Shown here one piece after another: positions 1 through 10,500 of a stretch of DNA of 64,000 bases. A program made the translations under genes and the position numbers. The first letter of the stretch is position 1. Each line of letters opens with the position of its first letter. Where the stretch lies: NCBI GenBank assembly GCA_049472395.1, contig JBLIRR010000011.1:91117-155116 (forward strand), read 5' to 3'. The notes under the pieces are model-generated. The model saw nothing but the letters and a program-made list of their open reading frames with translations. It ran no database searches and was not told the origin of the DNA. Origin of the DNA: JBLIRR01 sp049472395 (lineage in GTDB: Bacteria; SZUA-182; DTGQ01; JBLIRR01).

Positions 1-487
1 TGCAGCGTCTTCGTGCGCGTTCCCTCACATCTGCATAAAGAAAAAATTTAATATCCGCCTCAGGAAAAACATACGTTCCGATATCCCGACCATCCATTAC
101 TACTCCCCCTTGTTGTGCAATTTCTCTCTGTTTAGCAATCATGGCGAATTTGACCTTTTCATGGGATGAAATAATCGATGCTCCTTCTCCAATCATCTGA
201 GTGCGCAATTGGTCCTTAAGCACAAAATCTCCTATCTTAATAAATGCTTCATCCTCGTCCTGCCCAACAATAATAGGTGATTTTTCAAGAAGCAACACCA
301 CTTCATTCTCATTATGCCATGATATATTGTTATATTTGGCCAGCCAGGCAATAGCTCTATACATCGCTCCTGTATCAATATATCTAAGACCCAATCGAGA
401 AGCGATCAATCTGCCTATTGTACTCTTCCCTGATGCTGACGGGCCATCAATTGCTACTACTACTCTCCTGTCCTGCCTCGATGTCAT
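1..487 (-). CDS. cmk: Cytidylate kinase, N-terminal part (cut by window edge)
   Basis: Phosphorylates CMP/dCMP with ATP in pyrimidine nucleotide metabolism. The frame begins with ATG at 487 and stays open to the window edge, giving about 162 of the roughly 220 residues usual for the family. Near the N-terminus is the P-loop GPSASGKST, followed by an IDTGAMYRA segment, and further on DGRDIGTYVFPEAD, all hallmark cytidylate kinase motifs. Its start overlaps the stop of the upstream response regulator by 4 bp (ATGA), so it is probably translationally coupled at the end of the pil operon. The C-terminus is not visible. Confidence 0.95.
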   Translation of the reverse strand, partial: MTSRQDRRVVVAIDGPSASGKSTIGRLIASRLGLRYIDTGAMYRAIAWLAKYNNISWHNENEVVLLLEKSPIIVGQDEDEAFIKIGDFVLKDQLRTQMIGEGASIISSHEKVKFAMIAKQREIAQQGGVVMDGRDIGTYVFPEADIKFFLYADVRERARRRC

Positions 488-1827
488 ACTCTTTCTCCAT
501 CACTATTAATTTCGGATTCATATTTTTTTAATCTATATCTGAAAGAACGAAAACTTAAATTGAGAAATTCTGCTGCTTTTGTTTTATTTCCACCCGTCTT
601 TTCCAAAGCCAGCAAAAGATATTTTTTTTCTATCTCATCAATTATTGATTCAAGATCGATTTTATTTTTAATAAAGTCTTGATGCATATGATCATGGATG
701 CTATCAGGAAGATCAGCGGGCATAATGGTATCAGTATTGCAAAGGGCGACAGCTCGTTCTATGGCGTTTTCAAGCTCTCTCACATTGCCGGGCCACTCAT
801 AATTATTAAGAATTGAAATTGTCTCATCAGTCAGTTTTGTCGGACCACTCCCGCTCCTTCCTCTATAAATCCTGAGAAAATGGTGTGCAAGCAAGGGTAT
901 ATCTTCTTTCCTCTCCTGCAATGAGGGTATTTCAATAGGAATGACATTTAATCGGTAATAAAGATCTTCCCGAAATTTTCCTTTTTCAACCATCTTCTTA
1001 AGGTCACTATTTGTCGCTGCAATAAGCCGCACATCTATCTGTATATTTTCCGTTGAGCCTACTCGTCTGATCTCCTTCTCTTGCAACACCCTTAAAAGCT
1101 TCACCTGAATGGAAACCGGCGTATTCCCTATTTCATCAAGAAAGAGCGTCCCATTATTTGCGAGTTCAAATAATCCCTTTTTATCCACTATCGCCCCGGT
1201 AAAAGAACCTTTCACATGTCCGAACATTTCGCTCTCAAGAAGAGTATCCGGAATAGCGCCGCAATTGATGGTGATAAAGGGACCTTTAGAACGATTGCTA
1301 TAATAATGTATTGCCTTTGCAATAAGCTCTTTGCCGGTTCCACTGCTCCCGCTAATCAACGCTGTACTGCAATTATTTCCTATCCGTCTTACTAACGATA
1401 ATATTTCTATCATTTGAGGGCTTCTTCCAATAATATGTGGGCACTCATATTTCTTTGATTCCTCTCTCTTTCTCAAGGTATTCTCTATCACAATGAGCAC
1501 ATCTTTAATGCTTTTAAAAGGCTTTGTTATATAATCATCCGCACCATCTTTTATGGATTGAACCGCACTCTTGGTCGAAGCAAAGGCAGTCATCATAATT
1601 ATGTTTATCGCGGGATTCACCTCTTTTATTGCTTTTAAGACTTCAATCCCATCCATGCTTGACATTTTAATATCAATCATTACCAAATCATAGCTGTGAG
1701 TCCTTATCTTCTCAATACCATCCTGGGGCTCTATTGTAAAGGAGACAAGATATCCTTCTCTTGTCAGCATGGTTGACAGATATTTGCCAATACCGGGATC
1801 ATCATCTATTACTAATATTCGAGGCAT
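484..1827 (-). CDS. pilR: PilR/NtrC-family sigma-54-dependent response regulator
   Basis: 447-residue transcription activator with three domains: an N-terminal receiver (acidic DDD at 8-10, phospho-acceptor D52, conserved K in ITKPF), a central AAA+ sigma-54 interaction domain (Walker A GSSGTGKE near 160, sigma-54 contact loop GSFTGA near 207, Walker B LFLDEIG) and a C-terminal Fis-type helix-turn-helix. The contact loop has Ser where the consensus GAFTGA has Ala, a tolerated variant. It follows pilB-pilT-pilC in the same direction, the place of PilR in many type IV pilus loci, but no histidine kinase PilS lies between them. The SD-like AAGGGA precedes ATG 1827. The pilus role is inferred from context; it could also control flagellar or other sigma-54 promoters. 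Confidence 0.85.
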   Translation of the reverse strand: MPRILVIDDDPGIGKYLSTMLTREGYLVSFTIEPQDGIEKIRTHSYDLVMIDIKMSSMDGIEVLKAIKEVNPAINIIMMTAFASTKSAVQSIKDGADDYITKPFKSIKDVLIVIENTLRKREESKKYECPHIIGRSPQMIEILSLVRRIGNNCSTALISGSSGTGKELIAKAIHYYSNRSKGPFITINCGAIPDTLLESEMFGHVKGSFTGAIVDKKGLFELANNGTLFLDEIGNTPVSIQVKLLRVLQEKEIRRVGSTENIQIDVRLIAATNSDLKKMVEKGKFREDLYYRLNVIPIEIPSLQERKEDIPLLAHHFLRIYRGRSGSGPTKLTDETISILNNYEWPGNVRELENAIERAVALCNTDTIMPADLPDSIHDHMHQDFIKNKIDLESIIDEIEKKYLLLALEKTGGNKTKAAEFLNLSFRSFRYRLKKYESEINSDGERV

Positions 1828-1841
1828 AATTACCGCGTCCC

Positions 1842-3053
1842 TTACCCAACAAGAGTTGCCAGTTTAAATATTGGAAGATACATGGCTATTACGATAAAAC
1901 CAATTGTAATTCCAAGAAATACCATAAGCATCGGCTCAAGAAGAGAGGTTAAGGTCTCAACCGCAGCATCAACCTCATCATCATAAAAATCTGCTATTTT
2001 ACTGAGCATATTATCTAATGCACCGGTTGTTTCCCCAACGGATATCATCTGAACAACCATGGGCGGAAATACTTTTGTATCTCGCAATGGCTCTGCAATA
2101 GTTTTACCTTCAGCTATATCATTTTTCGTCACATAAATTGCATTTTCAATTACTTTATTACCCGATGTTTTGGCGGTTATAGTCAAGGAATCAAGAATCG
2201 GTACTCCACTGCTAATAAGAGTCCCAAGGGTCCTGGTAAACTTGGCAACAGCAACCTTTTGCAGTATATCTCCAAATACCGGAAGTTTGAGCAATAATTT
2301 ATCAATAGCAAGTCTTCCCTTTTGCGTTTTATAGGCCCTTTTCACAAAAAGAAACAGCGCTATGGATGAAATAAGAATCATACCGCCTCCCCAGCCAGCG
2401 AGAAAATCGCTCATTTTGATCACTATCAATGTGGGAAGCGGCAATGTGCCCCCGAAGGAAGTAAACAAAGAGGCAAATTGAGGAATAATAAAAATTAAAA
2501 GCCCGGAGACTATGATCACTGCTATAAAAGTTATGACAATTGGATATGATGCTGCAGACTTCACCTTTTTCCTGAGATTCATAGCTCGTTCAATATAAAT
2601 ACTAAGCCGATTCAAGATTGTGTCAAGAATTCCTCCTGTTTCTCCTGCTTCCACCATATGGATATATATGTCATCAAAAATTTGAGGAAATTTTCTCAGC
2701 CCATCCGCATAGGTTGATCCGCTCTCAACGGATGACTTCACTTCCTTGACCGCATTCGCCAAAACCGGATTCTCAGTCTGCTCTCCTAAAATGTCAAGTA
2801 TCTGGACTATTGGGAGGCCCGCATCTATCATTGTAGAAAATTGCCTTGTAAATACCACTATGTCCTGCATCTTCACTTTTTGCTTAAACCCTGGTATATT
2901 TATCTGGATTTCTTTCGGCTTCTTCTTAATACTAATAGGAACAGCCGCCTGCCTTCGCAATTCATTTCTCACGGCCGCTTCGTTTACTGCTTCCAGTTCC
3001 CCGGCTATTTCTTTTCCCTGACGATTTCGTGCTTTATACTTATAAATAGGCAT
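1842..3053 (-). CDS. pilC: Type IV pilus inner-membrane platform protein PilC (GspF family)
   Basis: 403 residues, the usual length for the family. PilC forms the inner-membrane platform on which PilB and PilT act. The N-terminus MPIYKYKARNRQGKEIAG is typical of PilC/GspF. Two T2SF repeats are visible (about 70-190 and 270-395), each with the conserved FTRQF/FTRTL entry and a VEAGETGG or ISVGETTG motif. Three hydrophobic segments are seen near 165-190, 218-235 and 373-396. It lies 14 bp after pilT, so the operon order is pilB-pilT-pilC-pilR. The pilT neighbour argues for a pilus rather than a type II secretion system. Confidence 0.95.
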   Translation of the reverse strand: MPIYKYKARNRQGKEIAGELEAVNEAAVRNELRRQAAVPISIKKKPKEIQINIPGFKQKVKMQDIVVFTRQFSTMIDAGLPIVQILDILGEQTENPVLANAVKEVKSSVESGSTYADGLRKFPQIFDDIYIHMVEAGETGGILDTILNRLSIYIERAMNLRKKVKSAASYPIVITFIAVIIVSGLLIFIIPQFASLFTSFGGTLPLPTLIVIKMSDFLAGWGGGMILISSIALFLFVKRAYKTQKGRLAIDKLLLKLPVFGDILQKVAVAKFTRTLGTLISSGVPILDSLTITAKTSGNKVIENAIYVTKNDIAEGKTIAEPLRDTKVFPPMVVQMISVGETTGALDNMLSKIADFYDDEVDAAVETLTSLLEPMLMVFLGITIGFIVIAMYLPIFKLATLVG

Positions 3054-3067
3054 TGCTCTTTCCCCCT

Positions 3068-4147
3068 TTAATAAAATTTATTTTCTTTTCTTTGTATCCA
3101 CTGTTTTAATTCCTCGGAAAAATTTGAACGTACTAACGCACTCTCTTCCGATATTTTGCCCTTTAAAAAAAGATCAAATAATGACTGATTCATGCTCTGC
3201 ATATTATGTTTGCTTTGACCGGCCTGAATCATGCTATATATTTGATGAATCTGATTCTCCCTAATCAGATTTCTCACTGCCGCGTTGGGAATTAAAATCT
3301 CTAAAGCAAGAACACGCCCGATGCCGTCCTTTTTCGGAATCAACTGCTGCGAAATTATTCCTTGCAAAACAAAAGACAATTGCAAACGAACCTGATTCTG
3401 TTGATGCGGGGGAAAGACATTTATTATTCGATTGATACTTTGATAGCAGGAATCCGTATGAAGGGTCGCTAGGGTTAAATGTCCTGTTTCTGAAAGTGTC
3501 AGAGCTGCTTCAATTGTTTCTAAATCCCTCATTTCCCCAATTAAAATTATATCAGGATCTTCTCGCAGCACTGATCGCAGAGCTGTATGAAAAGATGGGG
3601 TATCAGTGTGAACTTCTCGTTGATTTACAATACATTTACCATGACTATACAAATATTCGATAGGATCTTCTACAGTAATTATATGTTTATTATGGGTATT
3701 ATTTATTCTGTCAATCATAGCGGCCAGTGTAGTGGATTTTCCACTCCCCGTGGGCCCTGTCACAAGTATCATGCCATGCGGTTTCTCGCACAATTCAGCT
3801 ATGATAGGAGGAAGACCAAGTTCTTCAAATGAAGGTATTATAAAGGGGATACATCGTATTGCCATGGCAATGGCCCCTCTCTGATAAAATATATTCGCCC
3901 TAAATCTGCTGAGCCCATTTATCCCGAATGATATATCAATCTCATGATACTTCTCGAGCTTCTTCTTTTGCTCTTCATTAAGAATGCACGTCGCCATTTC
4001 GCCTGTATCACTACCACTGAACGCAGCATAAGACAACGCTCTTATTTTTCCATCAACCCTGACTTGAGGAGGGCTGCCTGTTGTGAGATGGAGGTCTGAC
4101 GCCCCCTCATGAAACATTGCTTCTAAAAATTGGTATATATCAGGCAT
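3068..4147 (-). CDS. pilT: Type IV pilus retraction ATPase PilT
   Basis: 359-residue secretion-superfamily ATPase that powers pilus retraction and twitching. It shows Walker A GPTGSGKST near 132, the Asp box and Walker B region VLREDPDIILIGEMRD, a His box (ATLHT), and the PilT-specific AIRNLIRE element as AVRNLIRE near 290, needed for retraction in characterised PilTs. It lacks the tetracysteine zinc site seen in PilB. It sits 32 bp after pilB in the same direction. Other retraction ATPases (PilU) are possible, but the motif set and length fit PilT best. Confidence 0.95.
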   Translation of the reverse strand: MPDIYQFLEAMFHEGASDLHLTTGSPPQVRVDGKIRALSYAAFSGSDTGEMATCILNEEQKKKLEKYHEIDISFGINGLSRFRANIFYQRGAIAMAIRCIPFIIPSFEELGLPPIIAELCEKPHGMILVTGPTGSGKSTTLAAMIDRINNTHNKHIITVEDPIEYLYSHGKCIVNQREVHTDTPSFHTALRSVLREDPDIILIGEMRDLETIEAALTLSETGHLTLATLHTDSCYQSINRIINVFPPHQQNQVRLQLSFVLQGIISQQLIPKKDGIGRVLALEILIPNAAVRNLIRENQIHQIYSMIQAGQSKHNMQSMNQSLFDLFLKGKISEESALVRSNFSEELKQWIQRKENKFY

Positions 4148-4179
4148 ACCATATATTCCCTTTCTCTATTATTAATAAG

Positions 4180-5991
4180 CTATCTATCAGCCATTGTGAC
4201 GCCAATAACTTCTTCGATAGTAGTAACTCCTTCCTTTATTTTTGTCAATCCAGCCTCGCGTAAGGTTTTCATCCCATCTTTTCGTGCCATAGCCTTAATT
4301 TCCATAGCCGTCGCATGATTCATAATGAGATCCTTGATATTATCCGTTATCTTCATTACCTCATAAAGTGCTACCCTGCCTTTATAGCCGGTCCCAGCAC
4401 ACTCCGGGCAGCCTTTCGCTTTATAAATTACAAAACCTTTGGCTATATCTTCCTCAGTGAAGCCGATGCCTTGCAAAACTTTCTCATTAAGCTGGACTCT
4501 CTCTTTGCACTTAGGACATATTCTTCTGGCTAATCTCTGCGCAACAATTAAGAGCACAGCGGATGATACCAAAAAGGGTTCGATCCCCATATTCAATAAA
4601 CGGTTTACCGTTGAAGGAGCGTCATTAGTATGAAGCGTGCTAAACACAAGATGTCCTGTTAAAGCAGCTTTTATACCAATCTCTGCTGTCTCATAATCTC
4701 TTATCTCACCTACCATTATAACATCTGGGTCTTGTCGAAGGAAGGACCGAAGAGCAGCCGCAAAATTTAATCCGATATTTTCTCTCATCTGAACCTGATT
4801 TATCCCTAGAAAATTGAACTCTACGGGATCTTCTGCTGTCATGATGTTTACATCTTCTTGATTCACTGTACTTAATGCCGAATACAGTGTTGTTGTCTTC
4901 CCGCTTCCCGTTGGTCCGGTAACCAAAAGCATACCGTAAGGACTCGTAATTGTTTCTTTAAATTTTTGTAGCGCATCAGGCTCAAAGCCTAAATTAGTCA
5001 TATCTACCTGCAAGTTTGATTTATCCAGTAAACGCAAAACAACCTTCTCGCCAAATAACGTCGGAAGGACTGAGACACGAAAGTCGACATCGCGAACTTT
5101 TCCTAATTTTAATTTAATTCTGCCATCCTGAGGGAGTCGTCTTTCCGCTATATCAAGTCTTGACATAATCTTAAGTCGAGAAATAATCGCGTTTTTCATT
5201 TTGACCGGAAGACTCATTATCTTTCGTAAACTTCCATCAATGCGATATCTGACCCGAAATTGTTTTTCATAGGGTTCAATGTGTATATCGCTCACGCCCA
5301 TTTTAATAGCTCTCACAAGTAAGCCATTTACCAATTTAATAATAGGCGCAGCTTGACTATCCATTGCATCAAGACTCTCGTCGTCGCCGTCCTCCAGCAC
5401 CTCAATAGTATCAAGGGCGCCTTTTACTATAGTATCAAAATTAGTTAAATCTATTACATTCTTATCTATGCTATCATCATACTCCTCATCCATACCGGCA
5501 GTCAGCTTTTCCTCTTCGAATGTATAGTCTTTGGCATCTATCTGCATATTAGTCTCGGATGGATTTTCATAATATTTCTTAAATGCTCTTTCAAAATCAG
5601 ATTCTGTAATGACCCCTGTTTCTACTGCAAAGCCTGTTAAGAATTTTATATCATCAATAGCAAACACATTTGAGGGATCAATCATACCGACTACCAATAA
5701 ATTCCCTTGAAGATTAATGGGCATACAATTATATTTCTTGACAAGCTCTGCGGGAAGAATTTTTATCGCCTCTGCAGGAATTTCAATATCACGCAATTCA
5801 ATGGTGGGAACACCATACTGTCTGCTTAAAAAGTAGAGCAAATCTTTTTCTGAAATAAACCCCAACTTTATTAAATGGGACCCCAAACGGCCTCTCTGTT
5901 GCTTTTGGACTTCGATTGCCTTTTGAAGCTGTTCCTCTGTTATGACATTTGCCCTAAGCAATAATTGTCCAATTCTTTCTGCTATCGCCAC
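4180..5991 (-). CDS. pilB: Type IV pilus assembly ATPase PilB
   Basis: 603-residue extension ATPase of the type IV pilus. The N-terminal 150 residues form an MshEN/GspE-N type domain. Then come Walker A GPTGSGKTTT near 362, the Asp box FLRQDPDVIMVGEIRD, the His box STLHTNDA, and a tetracysteine zinc motif (CPKC near 490, CPEC near 528). The start is GTG at 5991, with AAGGAG eight bases upstream; no nearer ATG fits. This is the first gene of the minus-strand pil operon, divergent from the UDP-glucose dehydrogenase across a 267-bp intergenic region. No pilin genes are in the window. Confidence 0.95.
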   Translation of the reverse strand: MAIAERIGQLLLRANVITEEQLQKAIEVQKQQRGRLGSHLIKLGFISEKDLLYFLSRQYGVPTIELRDIEIPAEAIKILPAELVKKYNCMPINLQGNLLVVGMIDPSNVFAIDDIKFLTGFAVETGVITESDFERAFKKYYENPSETNMQIDAKDYTFEEEKLTAGMDEEYDDSIDKNVIDLTNFDTIVKGALDTIEVLEDGDDESLDAMDSQAAPIIKLVNGLLVRAIKMGVSDIHIEPYEKQFRVRYRIDGSLRKIMSLPVKMKNAIISRLKIMSRLDIAERRLPQDGRIKLKLGKVRDVDFRVSVLPTLFGEKVVLRLLDKSNLQVDMTNLGFEPDALQKFKETITSPYGMLLVTGPTGSGKTTTLYSALSTVNQEDVNIMTAEDPVEFNFLGINQVQMRENIGLNFAAALRSFLRQDPDVIMVGEIRDYETAEIGIKAALTGHLVFSTLHTNDAPSTVNRLLNMGIEPFLVSSAVLLIVAQRLARRICPKCKERVQLNEKVLQGIGFTEEDIAKGFVIYKAKGCPECAGTGYKGRVALYEVMKITDNIKDLIMNHATAMEIKAMARKDGMKTLREAGLTKIKEGVTTIEEVIGVTMADR

Positions 5992-6258
5992 AATAAATTC
6001 TCCTTAGACATAGATTTTTACAGTTTTTTTTCGGTAAAAGTCTTTACTCAATTCGGGAAAAAAATTATAATTATAGGGAATAATTGCAATGTCTGCTCGA
6101 TAGTGCCATTTAAAATCCAATTATTCGGATAACAATTACTATTTATTGAATACAAAACAATAAAGACTCACGTTTAATTATATATAGTGATAATCGGCCT
6201 GAAATGTATTCACAAAAAAATTTTATATTAATACTGAGCTACTATAAGGGGTAACATA

Positions 6259-7566
6259 ATGAATATATGCATTATTGGCACAGGGTATGTAGGACTTGTT
6301 GTTGGCACCTGTTTAGCTGAGACAGGTAATGATGTCATATGTGTGGACATGGATGAGAGAAAAATTGAGCGTCTCAAAAAGGGTGATTGCATAATTTATG
6401 AACCAGGATTAGAATCCATGATGATCAGAAATATGGAAGAGGAACGCCTTCAATTTACAATCGATTTGCCCATGGCAGTCAGACGATCTCTTTTTAATTT
6501 TATAGCGGTTGGCACACCACCGGGGGAGGATGGTTCCGCTGATCTTTCCCATGTGCTCGATGTGGCAAAAGAAATAGGCCGGGCAATGGATTCTTATAAA
6601 ATTATTATTAACAAAAGCACAGTGCCTGTCGGTACCGCAGATCTTGTGCGCAGCACTGTTGAAAAACAGACTTCTTTAGAATTTGATGTTGTTTCCAATC
6701 CTGAATTTCTGAAAGAAGGCGCGGCAGTGAATGATTTTATGAAACCCAACAGGGTCGTTATCGGTACTGATAACGTGAGAGTTGCCGAATTAATGAAGGA
6801 GCTTTACCGTCCCTTTGTGAGAACTGGCAATCCGATAATAATTATGAATATAAAATCGGCTGAACTGACGAAATATGCAGCCAATGCTATGCTCGCGACA
6901 AGAATATCCTTTATGAACGAAATTGCAAATCTTTGTGAGCGTGTAGGTGCTGATATTGATATGGTCCGGCAAGGCATTAGCACAGACAAGCGTATAGGGT
7001 CCTCTTTCCTATTTCCTGGCGTTGGGTATGGTGGGTCCTGTTTCCCGAAAGATGTACAAGCCCTTATTAAAACATCTGAGAGTGTTAACTATAGCATGGA
7101 AATAGTAAAATCTGTGGAGCGGGTAAATACAACGCAAAAGAGGAAACTCGGAGAAAAAATAATCTCTTACTTTCATGCAAAAGGAGATTCTTTAAGGGGG
7201 AAAAAAATAGCCATATGGGGCCTTGCATTTAAACCTCAGACAGATGATATGCGAGAAGCCCCATCCATTGTAGTCATTAATCAGCTCCTTGAGGAAGGCG
7301 CTCAAATTATTGCCTATGATCCGGCTGCCCTGGACATTGCACAAGAGATATTTAAAGACAGGATTAGCTATGGAAAAAAGACGTACGACTGTCTCCCGGA
7401 AGCTCATGCACTTGTAATTGTGACAGAATGGAATGAATTCCGCAGGCCAAATTTCGATCGCATAAAAGATTTAATGAAAGAACCTGTTATTTTTGATGGT
7501 CGGAATATTTATGAGCCAGATGCAATGAAACAAAGGGGATTCATGTATTATTGTATTGGAAGATAG
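6259..7566 (+). CDS. ugd: UDP-glucose 6-dehydrogenase
   Basis: 435-residue NAD-dependent oxidase converting UDP-glucose to UDP-glucuronate for polysaccharide or LPS precursors. The Rossmann motif GTGYVGLVVGTCLAE is at the N-terminus. The catalytic cysteine is C261 in GYGGSCFPKD, and the C-terminal UDP-binding domain contains GLAFKPQTDDMREAPS. ATG 6259 has AGGGGT upstream. Its stop codon directly abuts the ATG of mfd, so the two are probably co-transcribed. UDP-N-acetyl-hexosamine dehydrogenases share the fold, but the GGSCFPKD context and length favour UDP-glucose dehydrogenase. Confidence 0.93.
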   Translation: MNICIIGTGYVGLVVGTCLAETGNDVICVDMDERKIERLKKGDCIIYEPGLESMMIRNMEEERLQFTIDLPMAVRRSLFNFIAVGTPPGEDGSADLSHVLDVAKEIGRAMDSYKIIINKSTVPVGTADLVRSTVEKQTSLEFDVVSNPEFLKEGAAVNDFMKPNRVVIGTDNVRVAELMKELYRPFVRTGNPIIIMNIKSAELTKYAANAMLATRISFMNEIANLCERVGADIDMVRQGISTDKRIGSSFLFPGVGYGGSCFPKDVQALIKTSESVNYSMEIVKSVERVNTTQKRKLGEKIISYFHAKGDSLRGKKIAIWGLAFKPQTDDMREAPSIVVINQLLEEGAQIIAYDPAALDIAQEIFKDRISYGKKTYDCLPEAHALVIVTEWNEFRRPNFDRIKDLMKEPVIFDGRNIYEPDAMKQRGFMYYCIGR

Positions 7567-10500
7567 ATGTATTTAACACCGGTACTATGGGCGATTGAGC
7601 AGAAATGCACACGAATTATTGTTGAAGGTTTGAAAGACTGGGTTCAGGATTTACTCTTATGTCACCTACGTTCAAAATTACAGCACAATTTTCTTATTAT
7701 TGTCCCCACACAACGTGAAGTGGAGCAGACAGTAAGTAATCTTAATTTACTGGCCCCTGATTACACAGTATATCCATATCCTACCAGAGAAATTTTACCC
7801 TATGAAGAGTTATCCCCTGACCCTGAAATAATAAGTCAAAGGATGTCCTGTCTTCAAGGGCTCTTATATCAAAAAGGCCTCATTATCGTTGCAGGAATTC
7901 GTGCTGCAATGGATAAATTGATGCCGCGTTCTATTCTCGGCCGCTGTACCGGATATTATGAGGTTTCTGAATCAATCAACCGGGAGGAATTGATTTCTGA
8001 TTTACAGGGTTGGGGATATGAGAGAGCTGATCTTGTGTGTGAAAAGGGACAATTTAGCGTAAGAGGTGCAATTATCGACCTTTTCTTACCAGACTGGGAA
8101 TATGGGTGTCGATTCGAATTTTTTGGCGATGAGATCACCTCTATAAGAGAATTTGATCCGGCAAGTCAACGATCCCTGAATGAAAAAAAAGATGTTGTTA
8201 TTCTCCCTGTAAGAGAGTGTATACTGAATAAAGAGCGAAAAGAGAACTTAATTAAAAAATTGGAGGAAAATTTTTGCTCACAACTACCCTATAAAAGGTC
8301 CTGTGCACAGGTAATTCAAAAGGTTCAAGAAAGCGGATATTTTCCTGGGATAGAGTATTATTTACCATATATTTACCCCCACATGGAGAGTTTATGGGAC
8401 TATTTATCCTCTGATGCTCTGGTCATCATTAAGGATAAGGAAAAGGTCGAAGAGATTGCCGAAGAATACGAGCAGGAGATAAGAGATCGTTTTTATAAGA
8501 TGCAGCAACACACTATACCCTATCCTGCTCCTGAAGAAAATTTCTACCTCTCCTCCTCCATCCAATCTTTAATCACAAAGAATCAACATTGTATATTTGC
8601 TCAGTTTCTCGAAAATAAAAAAAGCAGTGAAGATACAAAAATCTTCTCTTACCATCAACACCCCACAATGGATTTGCTCTTTAAGGAAAAAATAACCCCT
8701 CATAAGAATAAATTCTTTAGCGCTTTTACTGAAAAATTAAAAGAGTGGCAAAGAGAAAATTACCGTATTATTTTAATGTGCCTTACCGAATCTCAAGCAG
8801 AGCGCTTACGACAAATACTAGACGAATTCAATATAGGGGCCACAATGTTAAAAACCTTCCCCTTACCTGAGATAGAGGGACTCCCCGTCCATCCAGTTCC
8901 CATCAGGATATGTGTTGGGGACCTGTCCTCAGGATTCTATGTCGATTTTATGAAGCTTGTGATCGTGCCCGAAGCTGAAATCTTTGGACAAAAACACCGT
9001 GTTCCAACCATCAAATTTCGTAGATCTTCCAAACATCTGTTATCAGATTTTAATGAATTAAATATCGATGATTATATAGTCCATGTGGATCATGGAATAG
9101 GGCGGTATAGGGGATTGACCAGGTTGAAAGTCGGGGATATGAGCGGAGATTTTCTTCTCTTAGAGTATAAGGGAGGGGATAAACTTTATGTACCCTCAGC
9201 AAATCTTGAACTTATTCAAAAATATACAGGCTCAAGCGGTGCAACTCTCTCTTTAGACAAACTTGGGGGAACAACATGGGCCAGAACCAAAGATCGAGTT
9301 AAAAAGGCCATTGAGGATATTGCTCAAGATTTATTGGAACTCTATGCAAAAAGAGAAATTGCCGAGGGAATAAAATTCCCCCCCGATGATACCTGGCAGC
9401 GGGAATTTGATGCATCATTTGAATATGAGGAAACCCCGGATCAGATGCGCACCATTATCGAAGTGAAAAAGGATATGGAATCAAGCCGTCCCATGGACAG
9501 ACTTGTATGCGGTGATGTAGGATACGGAAAGACAGAAATTGCCATGAGGGCAGCCTTCAAAGCTGTCATGGCCCATTATCAGGTTGCCATAATAGCTCCC
9601 ACAACACTCCTTGTCCAACAACATTTTCAAACATTCACGGACCGGTTCTCAACATATCCGGTCCGCATAGAGATGTTGAGTCGATTTGTTTTCCCCAAAC
9701 TGCAAAAACAAATCACGGATGAGCTTAAACAAGGAAAAGTGGATATCGTTATTGGTACACACAAACTATTACAAAAAAATATCCGCTTTCACAATCTTGG
9801 CATTTTAATCATTGATGAAGAGCACCGCTTTGGTGTCAAGCATAAGGAGCGATTGAAACAACTGCGATATCAAGTTGACGTATTGACCTTGTCAGCAACA
9901 CCCATACCGAGGACGCTCTATATGTCCACCGTGGGAGTGCGGGATATGAGTCTTATAGAAACCCCACCCCAGGATCGCCTCCCTATTTCCACCTATATCA
10001 TCCGGTTTGAAAATGAAATCATTATCCAAGGATGTCAGAGAGAATTAGACAGAGGGGGACAAATCTTTTTTGTGCACAACCGCGTCGAGAGTATTTACAC
10101 CATGGCATCATTTATCCGACGCATAATCCCTCATGCTCGTGTGGGTATTGCCCATGGGCAGATGGTCGTGAGAGAATTGGAAAAAATAATGCTTGATTTT
10201 ACCCATCAAAAATATGATATACTGGTATGTACGAGCATCATCGAATCGGGATTGGATATTCCCACGGTAAATACTATTTTTATTAATCGAGCAGATTGCT
10301 TTGGGTTGGCTCAATTGTATCAATTACGCGGTCGCATAGGCAGGGGGAGCCATAGGGCTTATGCTTATTTATTAGTGCCATCGGGGGGAAGTCTTACTGA
10401 TGAAGCTAAAAAGCGCCTTGCTGCCATGGAAGAGCTCAGCGAACTTGGTTCTGGTTTTCGACTCGCTGCCAGAGACTTAGAAATTAGAGGGGCAGGTAAT

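Noticed and set aside
201..509. 102-residue plus-strand frame
   Set aside because: It is antisense to cytidylate kinase, whose motifs are clear on the minus strand.
6085..6115. TGGCAC...GC sigma-54-like site before pilB on the minus strand
   Set aside because: The spacing is GG-N9-GC; one base short of the strict N10, so it is unlikely to work.
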